64,000 nucleotides of DNA from JBMOKU01 sp049324315 (GTDB lineage: Bacteria; Bacillota; Clostridia; Peptostreptococcales; Thermotaleaceae), in the NCBI GenBank assembly GCA_049324315.1, contig JBMOKU010000003.1:62001-126000 (forward strand). The letters are read 5' to 3'. Made by a program: the position numbers and the translations under genes. The notes under the pieces are model-generated. The model ran no database searches. It saw only the letters and a list, made by a program, of their open reading frames with translations, and was not told the origin of the DNA. Every line of letters starts with the position of its first letter. The stretch's first letter is position 1. Below are positions 50,816 to 60,021 of the stretch, in pieces.

Positions 50816-53446
50816 TTATAGTATTTCTACATATCCTTCTGTTCCGTTCACCCGGATTCTCTGACCGTCTTTAATCAGTTTCGTGGCATTTTCTACGCCT
50901 ACCACTCCCGGAAGACCGTATTCCCGGGTAATGACGGCACCATGGGTCATCAGTCCGCCTACTTCCGTCACCAGTCCTTTAACAGATACAAATAGTGGTG
51001 TCCAGCTTGGGTCAGTAAATGCAGTTACCAGTATATCGCCATCCTCTATATTGGCATCTTCCAGCTTTAAAACGACCCTCGCCCTGCCCTCGATGACGCC
51101 GGATGAAACAGGCGTACCCGCCAAAGCGCCCTTGGGAATATTGCCAGTGTTATATTCACCAGATATGACCTCGCCCTCAGATGTCATCACACGAGGCGGC
51201 GTCAGTTTTACATATCCCTTGTGCGCCTCTTTTCTTCCGGTAATGATGCTGTAATCCAGCCGGTTTGTGCGAACCACTTCTCTGAGTTCCTCAAAGGATA
51301 GATAATAGATATCCTCCTTCTCTTTAATGACACCCTTTTGTACAAGCTTTACTGCTTCTTTCATCAGAGCATTTTTATAAATCTGGTAGCGTCTAATGAT
51401 GGAATACTTGGGATATTCTCTATAGCCGGTAACATTACGCAAAACGCTGATCATCTTGCCAGCTTTTTTTGCTTTTCGTCTACCGCTGGGCAATTGCTCC
51501 AGTTTGCTTAAGAGTTCCTGTTTCTTCTGCTCTGCTTCCAATCGTCCTTGCTCAAATATGACACGACTTGAATCCGGCTCAAAGTTTTTAATATTGCTGA
51601 GGATCATGGGAATGAGAGTGGTCGGCTTTTCGCTCCAACGAGTCCTGGTAATATCAATCTCGCCGGAACATCGCATACCATATTTTTCAAGGTACGCTCT
51701 TATGGACGCACTGACCGTATCTCCTCCTTCCAGTTTAGACAAATCCTCAAAAAGGGTCTCATCGTTGACATTTTTGAAATACTCAGTCACTTCCGGGTAT
51801 TGCCGGACAACGTCCGATACATCCATGAGAGCAAGGCCCATTTCAGAAGTGATGTTGTTGGGTACTGATTTGGTAAGAGTGTCTATCGCATTTTTTTCAC
51901 CCAGCCATTTTTCCATTTTTTTATTGATCCAATTCGAAGTCATCCCCCAGACTACCATCACGCCCATGCTTAACGGATCATATGTGTTTAATTGTTTTAT
52001 ATCCTGTACAATAAATTCAAACAGATCATCTCCTGTTGCACTTCCAATACCTTTCTCCATATCCTGTATCAGCCCTTCATTGTGGACAATTAGGCTGTCA
52101 ACTATTGCTGCGATTGCTTCCTCGTTTTTCCAGTATATTTTTATCGCCTGCATTAACCAGGCCAGCGCCCCTGTGCTCATATTGATGGATCCCTTTCCCT
52201 GAGGAAGCGATTTAACGAAATCCTTTCGCTTCATTAAGCCTGACAGTCCGTTGTGCATTAGAACATCAGCCCCACCTGTACTATTGATCAAAATCTTTCG
52301 TCCAACAGGAGAAGACAAGTCATAGGTTACATCTATAAATAGTCTTCCACCGGCAGGGCTTCCTGCCCCGGCAGTGAACCATAATGACATTAACTGTATG
52401 AATGATATACCCAGTGGTTTGATTGCTTCCGTCATCATCTGCTGATGACCCAGCGATATATAGACACGGTTATTCCCATCCTTTACTTCGGGTATCGGGT
52501 ATAAGGTGGTAATAGGGCGGCTCTGAACGATGAAAAATGTATCTTCACTAAGACACCATTCGATATCCTGGGGGCAGCTAAAATGCGCTTCAATCTTCCT
52601 GCCCATAGCCTCAAGTTGCAATATCTGCTCGTCCGTCAATGTCTGCATATTCTGCTGCCTCGCATCGATCTCCCGTTCCTCTGTACCACCTTCTTTTACT
52701 GCATATACAGCCAATTTTTTCGTAGATATTTTCTTATTAACGATGCTTCCTTCCCGAACCTTATAAATATCTGCATTCACCAAGCCGGAGACCAGAGCTT
52801 CACCGAGTCCAAAGCTTGCATCGATGGATAGCACTTTCCTGTTTGAAGTGACAGGATCCGTCGTAAACATAATCCCCGAAGCTTGAGGAAAAATCATGCG
52901 CTGGATGACCACAGACAGATAGACCTTGCGGTGGTCGAAGCCATTTTGTATGCGGTAGGTTACAGCACGGTCAGTAAACAATGATGCCCAACACTTTCTT
53001 ATATGCTGCAGGATGGCATCCTTCCCTATGATGTTCAAATACGTATCCTGCTGTCCAGCAAAGGAAGCCAGCGGTAGATCTTCGGCCGTGGCGCTGGAAC
53101 GTACGGCATAGGCGTATTCTTCCCCAACCTTTGAGATATATCCAGTGATCTCTTCTTCTATGTCCTTTGGAATCGCTGCCTCTTCGATGACCCTACGGAC
53201 TTTTTTGCTGATTTCTCCGATACGCTCCCTGTCGTGCGCCTTTAAAAGCGATAATTGGTCCAGTAGCTCGTTAAACGCCTCATTGTGTCTGATTATCCTT
53301 TTATACGCCTCGGTGGTTACACAAAAACCTTCCGGTACCCTCAATCCCTCAATCCGCGATAGTTCTCCCAAATTTGAGCCTTTGCCTCCGACGATCATGA
53401 GCTTTGTTTTGTCGATCTCATGGAAACCAAGTATATAAGAATTCAT
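50816..53446 (-). CDS. rph: Rph-like PEP-synthase-family phosphotransferase
   Basis: This is an 876-residue protein with three modules: ATP-grasp (V-G-G-K-G-S-N-L-G-E-L near 20; Y-A-V-R-S-S-A-T-A-E-D near 115; Q-S-R-P-I-T-T-L-Y-P near 325), a long helical middle, and a swivelling His domain with catalytic His in G-G-L-M-T-H-G-A-V-I-T-R-E-Y-G (near 830). The start M-N-S-Y-I-L-G-F-H-E-I-D-K-T and the length match rifampin phosphotransferases of Bacilli/Listeria. Those inactivate rifamycins by ATP-dependent phosphorylation. A PEP-synthase-like role on another substrate remains possible. No rifamycin-associated 19-bp element was recognised. GGGGG precedes the ATG at 53446. Confidence 0.8.
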   Translation of the reverse strand: MNSYILGFHEIDKTKLMIVGGKGSNLGELSRIEGLRVPEGFCVTTEAYKRIIRHNEAFNELLDQLSLLKAHDRERIGEISKKVRRVIEEAAIPKDIEEEITGYISKVGEEYAYAVRSSATAEDLPLASFAGQQDTYLNIIGKDAILQHIRKCWASLFTDRAVTYRIQNGFDHRKVYLSVVIQRMIFPQASGIMFTTDPVTSNRKVLSIDASFGLGEALVSGLVNADIYKVREGSIVNKKISTKKLAVYAVKEGGTEEREIDARQQNMQTLTDEQILQLEAMGRKIEAHFSCPQDIEWCLSEDTFFIVQSRPITTLYPIPEVKDGNNRVYISLGHQQMMTEAIKPLGISFIQLMSLWFTAGAGSPAGGRLFIDVTYDLSSPVGRKILINSTGGADVLMHNGLSGLMKRKDFVKSLPQGKGSINMSTGALAWLMQAIKIYWKNEEAIAAIVDSLIVHNEGLIQDMEKGIGSATGDDLFEFIVQDIKQLNTYDPLSMGVMVVWGMTSNWINKKMEKWLGEKNAIDTLTKSVPNNITSEMGLALMDVSDVVRQYPEVTEYFKNVNDETLFEDLSKLEGGDTVSASIRAYLEKYGMRCSGEIDITRTRWSEKPTTLIPMILSNIKNFEPDSSRVIFEQGRLEAEQKKQELLSKLEQLPSGRRKAKKAGKMISVLRNVTGYREYPKYSIIRRYQIYKNALMKEAVKLVQKGVIKEKEDIYYLSFEELREVVRTNRLDYSIITGRKEAHKGYVKLTPPRVMTSEGEVISGEYNTGNIPKGALAGTPVSSGVIEGRARVVLKLEDANIEDGDILVTAFTDPSWTPLFVSVKGLVTEVGGLMTHGAVITREYGLPGVVGVENATKLIKDGQRIRVNGTEGYVEIL

Positions 53447-53615
53447 ACATGTACCCCCTATCACTTTTCTTAAAACTAAATAGTCTCGAATAAATATCAA
53501 AAAACACCTTTTACTATTAGATTTTGCATCGCAATAAAACCGAGAGAAGTGTTTCTCAATCCCTATTATAGGGATCGTTGCTTTTCATATACATAATGCA
53601 ATCTACTTTTTTAAA

Positions 53616-53705
53616 ATTATGAAATATACGCCCTGTTTATTTCATAATATACCGTTCGAAAAACACTGTCAATAGATTTATGTAATATAACCTTGAAATA
53701 TTTCA
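53616..53705. promoter_or_regulatory. candidate TetR operators between rph-like gene and tetR
   Basis: ATTATGAAATA (53616-53626) and TATTTCATAAT (53638-53648) are perfect inverted arms. A second, overlap-type palindrome TGAAATATTTCA is at 53694-53705, with the same TGAAATA half-site. They sit in the divergent region and can serve both genes. A CCCTATTATAGGG dyad (53560-53572) is also present. Confidence 0.65.
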
Positions 53706-53739
53706 TAAAGTTTGATAATCTTATTTTGAGGTGAGTAAT

Positions 53740-54312
53740 ATGAATGGCTTTCAACGCCGTAGAGAAAAAAAAATGGAAGATATTCTTGAGGCTGCTTTTA
53801 CATTATTTTCAGCTAATGGGATAAAGACTGTAAGTATAGCTGAAATAGCTAAGAGGGCAAATGTATCTCAAGTTAGCATATACAATTTTTTTGAAAGTAA
53901 AGAAAATCTAGCAAGGCAGGCTTACTTTAAAATGATGGATGAAAAAATGAAGGATCTAGAAATGTTAATTAAAAGTAATCTTTCGTTTCAGGAAAAATTT
54001 GAAAAGTTAGTCTTTATTTCCCTTGAAACAGCAAATAATTTAAGTGAAGACTTTTACCAGTCAGAGTTTGCAAAAGACCCAACCGTTCTAAAATTTCTTG
54101 AGGAATATGGACATAAGAAGACACTCCCTTTATTGATGGACCTGATTGAGCAGGGCAAAAGAGAGTCCTGTATCGATAGCGGCATTTCTTCTGAATCAAT
54201 TCTTATTTATATTCATTCAATCAATGGGGTGCTTCAGTCGAATATAAGCAAAAAGGTAAGAATGGATTTAGGTAAGTTGTTTTTTTATGGCTTATTCGGA
54301 AAAAAAGGGTAG
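53740..54312 (+). CDS. TetR-family transcriptional regulator
   Basis: This 190-residue regulator has an N-terminal HTH (about 10-55: I-L-E-A-A-F-T-L-F-S-A-N-G-I-K-T-V-S-I-A-E-I-A-K-R-A-N-V-S-Q-V-S-I-Y). The ligand domain is helical and unassigned. GAGG is 8 bases before the ATG at 53740. It is divergent from the rph-like gene, with TGAAATA-type palindromes between, which suggests it controls that gene. Confidence 0.88.
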   Translation: MNGFQRRREKKMEDILEAAFTLFSANGIKTVSIAEIAKRANVSQVSIYNFFESKENLARQAYFKMMDEKMKDLEMLIKSNLSFQEKFEKLVFISLETANNLSEDFYQSEFAKDPTVLKFLEEYGHKKTLPLLMDLIEQGKRESCIDSGISSESILIYIHSINGVLQSNISKKVRMDLGKLFFYGLFGKKG

Positions 54313-54365
54313 CCACATATCCCTCCTCATAATAGAAACGAATCAAGGAATTTCAGACTAAAGGC

Positions 54366-54402
54366 AACCCCCGTGAATCAGTCATGACTTCACGGGGGGT
54401 TA
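54366..54402 (+). terminator. intrinsic terminator
   Basis: AACCCCCGTGAA pairs with TTCACGGGGGGTT. It is placed between the tetR gene and the convergent PEP-synthase-like gene and can serve both. Confidence 0.78.
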
Positions 54403-54473
54403 TGATTATTCTATATAATAAGCTATCATGAAACGAATCACTAAGCGTAAAATCAAGAGAATAGGTCATTGTA

Positions 54474-57035
54474 TCATAGTATTTCAACAACACCCGTCTC
54501 TCCATTAATCCTTACTCGCTGGCCATCTTTTAATATACTTGAAGCGGACGGTATACCAACAACTGCAGGAATACCATATTCCCTAGCTACGATACCCCCG
54601 TGGCTAACGGGTCCACCATATTCCATAATCAGTCCCTTTGCAGTTGCAAAGAGTGGCGTCCAAGCTGGGTTGATGCTTTCTGTAACCATTATTTCACCCT
54701 CTTGGAGGTTTGCGTTGAGTGGATCAAACACAACTCTTATGGTTCCTTCATAGATTCCAGGAGACAACGCTACACCTTGAATCACGTTACTTCCCGGATC
54801 AATTTTTTGCGCTGAATAGTACGTCTCACCAGTATTTAGAACAATTCTTGGAATACTTGTCCTTTCCATTTCCTTGTGATAGTAAGCTTTATTGATTTCA
54901 ATCTTTTCTTTTACATTCTTTTTGGTTAAAATATCTTCTTTGAATAAGAAGAAGATATCCTTTTTATCATCAATGAGCCCTTCTCTTTCAAATTCTTCCC
55001 CAACTTTCAGCATGACATTTCTTGCAATACCCATCATTCTTACGATATCAAATTTGGGGTACTCTCTCATACCTGCCGCTATGCGGTAGTTGATCATACG
55101 CTTTCTCAATTTATAAGCTTTTTTCTCTCCTTGATCACTTTTAACGGTTTGATAGATTTCCTCAATTAACGCTTCCGCTCTTTCCGCCTTTTCACGAATA
55201 TCAGCCAAATTTCTTTCATACATCTTATCAACCATATAGGATTTAATTTGGTTAATGATGAATTTGGGATCCTCAACCCAGCGTAACGTTCCAAAATCCA
55301 ATTCTATATTGCTTCGGTGTCCAAATTTCTCAAGAATATCCTTTATCTTCGGATGATCAGCTGTAGGCTCAAGATTGCTCTCAGCAAAGTATTTTGCCGC
55401 AAGATTCATCTTAATTGTCAATTCTTGCGTGACACATCTCGGTAAGGAGTGAATGAGATGTTCCGTATTAAATCGATTACCATACATTTTATTTATTATC
55501 TTTTTTATCTTTGCAATATCGTTCATTTCAATAGCATAAAGTCCTTGTTTTTGTGACAATAGGAAAGCTTCAGCCATACATTGACTGATAAAATCAATTT
55601 TATCGTTCAATGTTTTAAGATTCTTTGAGATCTGAAGCCACTTCTGGTAAACTTCTTCTCCAACTTGAATCATAGCATCATAGCGCTGCTCGTTTGGAAT
55701 CTTCTTAATTGCCTTCATATTACCGGCCATAGTCAAGCCATAATTAAAAGCTCCCCATGGAATCTTAAATTTGATCCCTTGATTTGTAAATGTGTTCCCA
55801 TGCTTATCAATAACACTTAGCATTACATCTTTAAGTGGCAAATCATTACCGGAAAAAGCATTGGCAAATTGCTTTGAAGCAAACTTGCTTGCCATTAGAT
55901 ACGTTATATCTAAATAAAGCCTGCACCCATCATATTTAACAAAACTATTATCAAGAGGGTTCTTTTGCTTCGTCATAACATTGATAATCGTAGGAAACAT
56001 TTGACTAAGCATATCGAAGCCTAACGGAGTTACTGGTTCTTTCATACCTAACAATACCGTTCCTGCTGAAAGATACGCTCTCAGTTTTCCATCATGATCG
56101 AAGGCATCTATAGGAAACAATGTTGTAATATCTCGAGATTGCACAATGAATATTTGATCGTTCTCATCAAATGCAAATTCAATATCTTGAGGTTTACCAT
56201 AGTAATCTTCAATTTTACCGGTTACTTCAACCAGGGCTTTTATATGATTTTCTTTTAAAGAGCTTATTGACTTACTTGACTCAGCAACCGGCACATATTC
56301 TATGCCATCGCTTGCGTACTGACATAATATTTTTTTTACAGCAATTTCTTCTTTTAAAATTTCGCCATTCTTCTTGTCAACAGTGTATTGATCAGGATTT
56401 ACCTCACCACTAACAATAGCTTCACCAAGGCCATAGGATGCATTAATCAGCAACTCACTTCTAATGCCATTGATAGGATTGGCCGTAAAGGCAACACCTG
56501 CCAGCTTAGAATGAATCATTTCTTGAATGACAACACCATGGGAAAATTCAGCGGTTACATTGCACTTTGCTCTATACTCTATAGCCCTTTCATTCCATAA
56601 GGATTGCCAGCACAGCACTACTTTTTCTATTAAATCCGATGCTTTTACATTTAAGTAACTGCTGTACTGACCAGCAAAGCTCATGCCCGGTAAATCTTCT
56701 ACCGTTGAACTACTTCTTACTGCAACACGACCGCTGGCTATCTTATCCATCGCAGTGAGAATCTGTTGTTTTAAATCATCTGGAAAAGTTTCAACTTGAA
56801 ATAATGCTTTTATCTCTTGTGATTTTTCTACACCTGAACTAGAAGTATTTAAAATGTAATTAATCTTCTGTTTTAGCTGATTTTTCTCAACATAAGCATC
56901 ATAAGCGATAGAAGTCACAACAAATCCGTTAGGTACTGTTATGCCATAGTTAAACATTTTACTTAAACTATAGCCTTTCCCGCCAACAAGATGAAAATCA
57001 TTTTCTTTAATATCATGGAACCACTTTATCATCAT
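54474..57035 (-). CDS. PEP-synthase-family protein (PPDK-like ATP-grasp plus His domain)
   Basis: This is an 853-residue relative of the gene at 50816 with the same module order: L-V-G-G-K-G-Y-S-L-S-K-M (about 17-28), V-A-V-R-S-S-S-T-V-E-D (about 105), Q-S-R-D-I-T-T-L-F-P (about 300), and a His domain with G-G-P-V-S-H-G-G-I-V-A-R-E-Y-G-I-P-A-V-V-G. It is more divergent from Rph than its neighbour. Substrate could be pyruvate/PEP or an antibiotic. It overlaps the upstream tetR by 4 bases, so the pair forms one unit. Confidence 0.82.
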   Translation of the reverse strand: MMIKWFHDIKENDFHLVGGKGYSLSKMFNYGITVPNGFVVTSIAYDAYVEKNQLKQKINYILNTSSSGVEKSQEIKALFQVETFPDDLKQQILTAMDKIASGRVAVRSSSTVEDLPGMSFAGQYSSYLNVKASDLIEKVVLCWQSLWNERAIEYRAKCNVTAEFSHGVVIQEMIHSKLAGVAFTANPINGIRSELLINASYGLGEAIVSGEVNPDQYTVDKKNGEILKEEIAVKKILCQYASDGIEYVPVAESSKSISSLKENHIKALVEVTGKIEDYYGKPQDIEFAFDENDQIFIVQSRDITTLFPIDAFDHDGKLRAYLSAGTVLLGMKEPVTPLGFDMLSQMFPTIINVMTKQKNPLDNSFVKYDGCRLYLDITYLMASKFASKQFANAFSGNDLPLKDVMLSVIDKHGNTFTNQGIKFKIPWGAFNYGLTMAGNMKAIKKIPNEQRYDAMIQVGEEVYQKWLQISKNLKTLNDKIDFISQCMAEAFLLSQKQGLYAIEMNDIAKIKKIINKMYGNRFNTEHLIHSLPRCVTQELTIKMNLAAKYFAESNLEPTADHPKIKDILEKFGHRSNIELDFGTLRWVEDPKFIINQIKSYMVDKMYERNLADIREKAERAEALIEEIYQTVKSDQGEKKAYKLRKRMINYRIAAGMREYPKFDIVRMMGIARNVMLKVGEEFEREGLIDDKKDIFFLFKEDILTKKNVKEKIEINKAYYHKEMERTSIPRIVLNTGETYYSAQKIDPGSNVIQGVALSPGIYEGTIRVVFDPLNANLQEGEIMVTESINPAWTPLFATAKGLIMEYGGPVSHGGIVAREYGIPAVVGIPSASSILKDGQRVRINGETGVVEIL

Positions 57036-57712
57036 AATCCCTCCTTACTTGCCAAATAGTATCCCCTAGCCTCCTGAAGATATGATAATGCTATATCTTT
57101 AAACTCCACTTCATGTTTTTTCAATCCAAGTGCATGACTGATTAGTCCCTCACTAAAATCCAATAACTTTTCAAATGTATCGTGACCTTTGGCATCATCT
57201 GGATTAATAAGTCTTCCTGCAGCTTCAAAAATCCACAATACCTCTCTGGTACAAAGTTCTGCTAGTATTTCCGGATGTTCAACGTTTACGATTCCTTGCT
57301 CTTTACCATTACGAAGCACTTCAAAGTACGCTCTTGTTGTTGCTATTTTAAACTGCTTCTCTAATTGTCTAAGTACCCTGTCATTACCTATAAAGGAAAA
57401 GACATTGTTTACTTTTGACCATTCTTTTAATTGCTTCAATTTATACTGACTGATGACCATGAATATAGCGTTAAACTTATCAAAGAATGAGTATTTGTCA
57501 TTAGAGACAATGTTTTCAAAGTGCTCTGACAACTCATCTATATAGTTAGATATAATCACTTCAAGGATCTCTTCTTTTGACTTAAAGTGATGGTAAAAAC
57601 CACCCTTTGCGCATTGGGCTTGTTTAATGATTGCTTCAATTGTTGTTTTTTCATATCCTTTCGTGGAAAATAACTCATATGCAGAATGAATGATCCTATC
57701 TTTTAATTCCAT
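57032..57712 (-). CDS. TetR-family transcriptional regulator
   Basis: This 226-residue regulator has an HTH at about 5-50 (D-R-I-I-H-S-A-Y-E-L-F-S-T-K-G-Y-E-K-T-T-I-E-A-I-I-K-Q-A, then G-G-F-Y-H-H-F-K-S-K-E-E-I). GGAG is 8 bases before the ATG at 57712; the longer frame passes through the operator. It is first gene of an operon with the PEP-synthase-like protein, and the operator palindrome lies just upstream. Confidence 0.88.
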   Translation of the reverse strand: MELKDRIIHSAYELFSTKGYEKTTIEAIIKQAQCAKGGFYHHFKSKEEILEVIISNYIDELSEHFENIVSNDKYSFFDKFNAIFMVISQYKLKQLKEWSKVNNVFSFIGNDRVLRQLEKQFKIATTRAYFEVLRNGKEQGIVNVEHPEILAELCTREVLWIFEAAGRLINPDDAKGHDTFEKLLDFSEGLISHALGLKKHEVEFKDIALSYLQEARGYYLASKEGL

Positions 57713-57729
57713 ATCTATCACTCCGTTCA

Positions 57730-57746
57730 AGACCGACCGTCGGTCT
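57730..57746 (-). promoter_or_regulatory. TetR operator palindrome
   Basis: AGACCGAC-C-GTCGGTCT is a perfect 8-bp inverted repeat around one base, 17 bases before the tetR start. It is GC-rich in an AT-rich region. The T-rich sequence upstream would hold the promoter. Confidence 0.8.
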
Positions 57747-57936
57747 GTTTTCTTTATCATACACCTTCCTTTCTTTTTTGTCAAGAAAATTGCTTTCCTT
57801 ATTTTTCCTATGGGCTTTTAAATATTTTCTTTAGTAAATACTACATCTTCTTTATCAATTAATATATCCATTTATCCATATAAAATCCGTGAAGACTTAA
57901 GACATTTATTATCTCAATAACTATATTCATATTGTC

Positions 57937-57970
57937 AAAAAACCATGAAAAGTTTCTGATCTCTTCATGG
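57937..57970 (-). terminator. intrinsic terminator (minus strand)
   Basis: CCATGAA (57943-57949) pairs with TTCATGG (57964-57970); on the minus strand it is followed by TTTTTTGAC. It closes the YdeI-like gene. The gap 57747-57936 shows nothing else. Confidence 0.8.
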
Positions 57971-58010
57971 CCTTTGTCTACTTTATATATGAAAATTCAA
58001 ATTATCATCG

Positions 58011-58469
58011 CTATTTTAGGCGTTTATTGTCCAGCAGCATTGAAATAGCTTTTTCGATCCTTGAAGCTCTCGTTTCAGCTTTCTTCGCACCGGTTATCCA
58101 CTGTACATATTCTCTTTTATGTGAGTATGAAAGCTTATCAAAGAACGCTTTTGCATCGGAGTTTTGTTCTAGCAAACGCTTAAAATCCCCAGGTACCTCA
58201 ATTACACGTTCTTCCTCATCCCTTTCAACTTCAACCTCCACAATATCGCCTGGATTCTTACCTATTGTCTTTCTCAACTGCTGTGTTATTCCAATCATAT
58301 AACAGCCGCCCATTCTAACAATTGAGCCTCTATACGCAGCACCGTCAAAGCTGGCTTTTACCTTGACACGTTTCGCTCCGAATACCGCTTCCACATCAAA
58401 CGGTATCTCTACATAAGCTCCATCTATGCTCACATGCTTTTTAATCTCTCCAGTAAATTTCTGTTTCAT
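58011..58469 (-). CDS. YdeI/OmpD-associated family protein with DUF1905
   Basis: This is a 152-residue protein. The N-terminal DUF1905 beta-barrel (about 1-95) has A-Y-V-E-I-P-F-D-V-E, V-K-V-K-A-S-F-D-G, G-S-I-V-R-M-G-G-C-Y-M-I-G-I and G-D-I-V-E-V-E-V-E-R-D. The C-terminal YdeI helix pair has F-F-D-K-L-S-Y-S-H-K-R-E-Y-V-Q-W-I and R-A-S-R-I-E-K-A. The family is associated with peptide resistance and stress; its mechanism is unknown. The ATG at 58469 has GGAGG 10 bases upstream. Confidence 0.85.
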   Translation of the reverse strand: MKQKFTGEIKKHVSIDGAYVEIPFDVEAVFGAKRVKVKASFDGAAYRGSIVRMGGCYMIGITQQLRKTIGKNPGDIVEVEVERDEEERVIEVPGDFKRLLEQNSDAKAFFDKLSYSHKREYVQWITGAKKAETRASRIEKAISMLLDNKRLK

Positions 58470-58570
58470 TTTCTCTAATCCTCCTTCTGATATCACTTTT
58501 ACTTTATCCAGATAGTTAGATGATTATAAATAGTCGGCATGAAACTTCACCGCACGCTTAAAAATAATAG

Positions 58571-58819
58571 CTACTCGGGATCAGAAGACCCGTTTAGATA
58601 AAATTGACTCAAACCTGCTCTGATATTATCTGATGGTCTTGAAACATTGACGGGCATCTTTGCACCATTCCCATCCCTCTGTTGATACGCATCTTCGATT
58701 GCTGCGCTAAGGGTTGGATTGTTTTCTAAAGATTTGTAGCTGAAAAAGATACTCCCCTTTACTTCCGTATTATTTGCATTGGGGTGAAGTTGTTTTTCAA
58801 TTCTGAAACGCCATACCAA
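58571..58819 (-). pseudogene. orphan C-terminal fragment of a larger protein
   Basis: This 82-residue frame reads H-P-N-A-N-N-T-E-V-K-G-S-I-F-F-S-Y-K-S-L-E-N-N-P-T-L-S, resembling the C-terminal part of glycosyl-hydrolase-like secreted proteins (YngK/GH10-like). It has no ribosome site or convincing start (TTG at 58819). The upstream DNA is open in another frame with protein-like residues (N-I-W-L-L-I-V-P-K), so a deletion or frameshift is likely. The parent family is uncertain. Confidence 0.4.
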
Positions 58820-58983
58820 GGACTGCGGAGTCCGTATTTTCGGTACAATAAGCAGCCAAATGTTGTAGTTACATTTCTATATCTATTTGCGATCCCCTTC
58901 TTTTTCATTAATTTTTAATACCAATATAATAAAGCATCCTTTAGAATTGCCTGCACATCAAGCATTTTGTTTATATAACACAT

Positions 58984-59007
58984 AAAAACCGGGAAGACCC
59001 GGTTTTT
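58984..59007. terminator. bidirectional terminator
   Basis: AAAAACCGGG pairs with CCCGGTTTTT around AAGA. It follows the small gene at 59053 on the minus strand. Confidence 0.85.
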
Positions 59008-59052
59008 AGCCTATCGAATGCTCTCTATAAATTCTTTTCTGCTGTTTGTCAG

Positions 59053-59151
59053 TCACCAATGCTGTTTAGCCGTGATGACACCCTCCTGAAGCAGCCGATC
59101 ACACAGCATAATAAAGTCATAGATTACCTCAATCAGTTTTGTTTCTTTCAT
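59053..59151 (-). CDS. small protein of 32 residues
   Basis: GGAGG lies 7 bases before the ATG at 59151. The product is M-K-E-T-K-L-I-E-V-I-Y-D-F-I-M-L-C-D-R-L-L-Q-E-G-V-I-T-A-K-Q-H-W, one amphipathic helix with a short tail. A strong terminator lies about 45 bases downstream, so it looks like a complete transcription unit. It is not recognised. Confidence 0.5.
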   Translation of the reverse strand: MKETKLIEVIYDFIMLCDRLLQEGVITAKQHW

Positions 59152-59301
59152 GTCTTTGCCTCCAATGTCTTGTATAATGATTACGTATAGATACCATAGA
59201 GAGAATTACGTAAAAGTATAGAAATTTGTGTACTCCCAGAAAATAATTCGTGTAATATTTTCTCTCTTCAGATGCTTAATATTGGTGTATAGCTTCATTC
59301 T

Positions 59302-59970
59302 TCAATAATCTGAGTAAGGCAGTATTACATCATGTAATAGCATTTCTTTTAAGGTTGTTGTATTGGGAACTATAAAATCAGCAAAGGTATGATTCAAGCA
59401 GTTAGAGGCCCATTCATATCCTTTAGTGAATGCTTCTATTCTGAGATCTCCGTTGGGATGTGATTCACTTGGTTCATTAGCTGATTCGCTATAAAAATCG
59501 CACATGGAATCTGGGGATAAATCTGCTAAACCAGAAGATATGCCTGCAATATAATCGGCACACAATTCCTGCTGCCAATCTGACAACTGGTTATCTGAAG
59601 CATAAAATATCTGATTGACCATTTGGTGTCCCATCTCATGGGAGATGGCTCCAACAATTGCATCGGCACCATACTGCTTGCCTAAGTCATAAACAAAATC
59701 TGTATTATACAAAAGATTGTTATCAACTATCTCACTACCATGATACCAGGTTTCCATGGCCATGTTATCAAAGTATTGTCCATCCTGTATTAATGTCTCG
59801 TAGACATCAGGGCATATTTTCCCAAATGTCTCCATAATATTATGAGATATATCGCCCATTAGCTCAGGCGTGATCTCTCCATAACTTACACCATCGGCCA
59901 ATTGTTGATAGACATCGCTATGAATAAATTCTCCATGGGTTAGCCCTGTGAAATTAACGGCAAAATCCAT
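59302..59970 (-). CDS. zincin-type metallopeptidase (HEMGH)
   Basis: This is a 222-residue protein with A-I-S-H-E-M-G-H-Q-M-V (about 109-119, HExxH zinc motif) and E-L-C-A-D-Y-I-A-G (about 134-142), whose Glu/Asp would give the third ligand, as in the YpfJ-like neutral zinc peptidase group. No signal peptide is visible, so it likely acts in the cytoplasm. GGAGG is well placed before the ATG at 59970. It is last in the dynamin-like operon, 51 bases after the 145-residue gene. Confidence 0.72.
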   Translation of the reverse strand: MDFAVNFTGLTHGEFIHSDVYQQLADGVSYGEITPELMGDISHNIMETFGKICPDVYETLIQDGQYFDNMAMETWYHGSEIVDNNLLYNTDFVYDLGKQYGADAIVGAISHEMGHQMVNQIFYASDNQLSDWQQELCADYIAGISSGLADLSPDSMCDFYSESANEPSESHPNGDLRIEAFTKGYEWASNCLNHTFADFIVPNTTTLKEMLLHDVILPYSDY

Positions 59971-60021
59971 AATTGACCCTCCTTCATTATTCTTTAAGAA
60001 GCTTGATGGTACTCATATAAG

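Noticed and set aside
51456..52202. 248-residue plus-strand ORF inside the rph-like gene
   Set aside because: It is the antisense frame of a strongly conserved coding region, with Ser/Pro/Ile-rich composition typical of shadow ORFs.
53500..53572. Rifamycin-associated element upstream of the rph-like gene
   Set aside because: The GC-rich 19-bp palindrome known from actinobacteria was not found; only an AT-rich CCCTATTATAGGG dyad is present.
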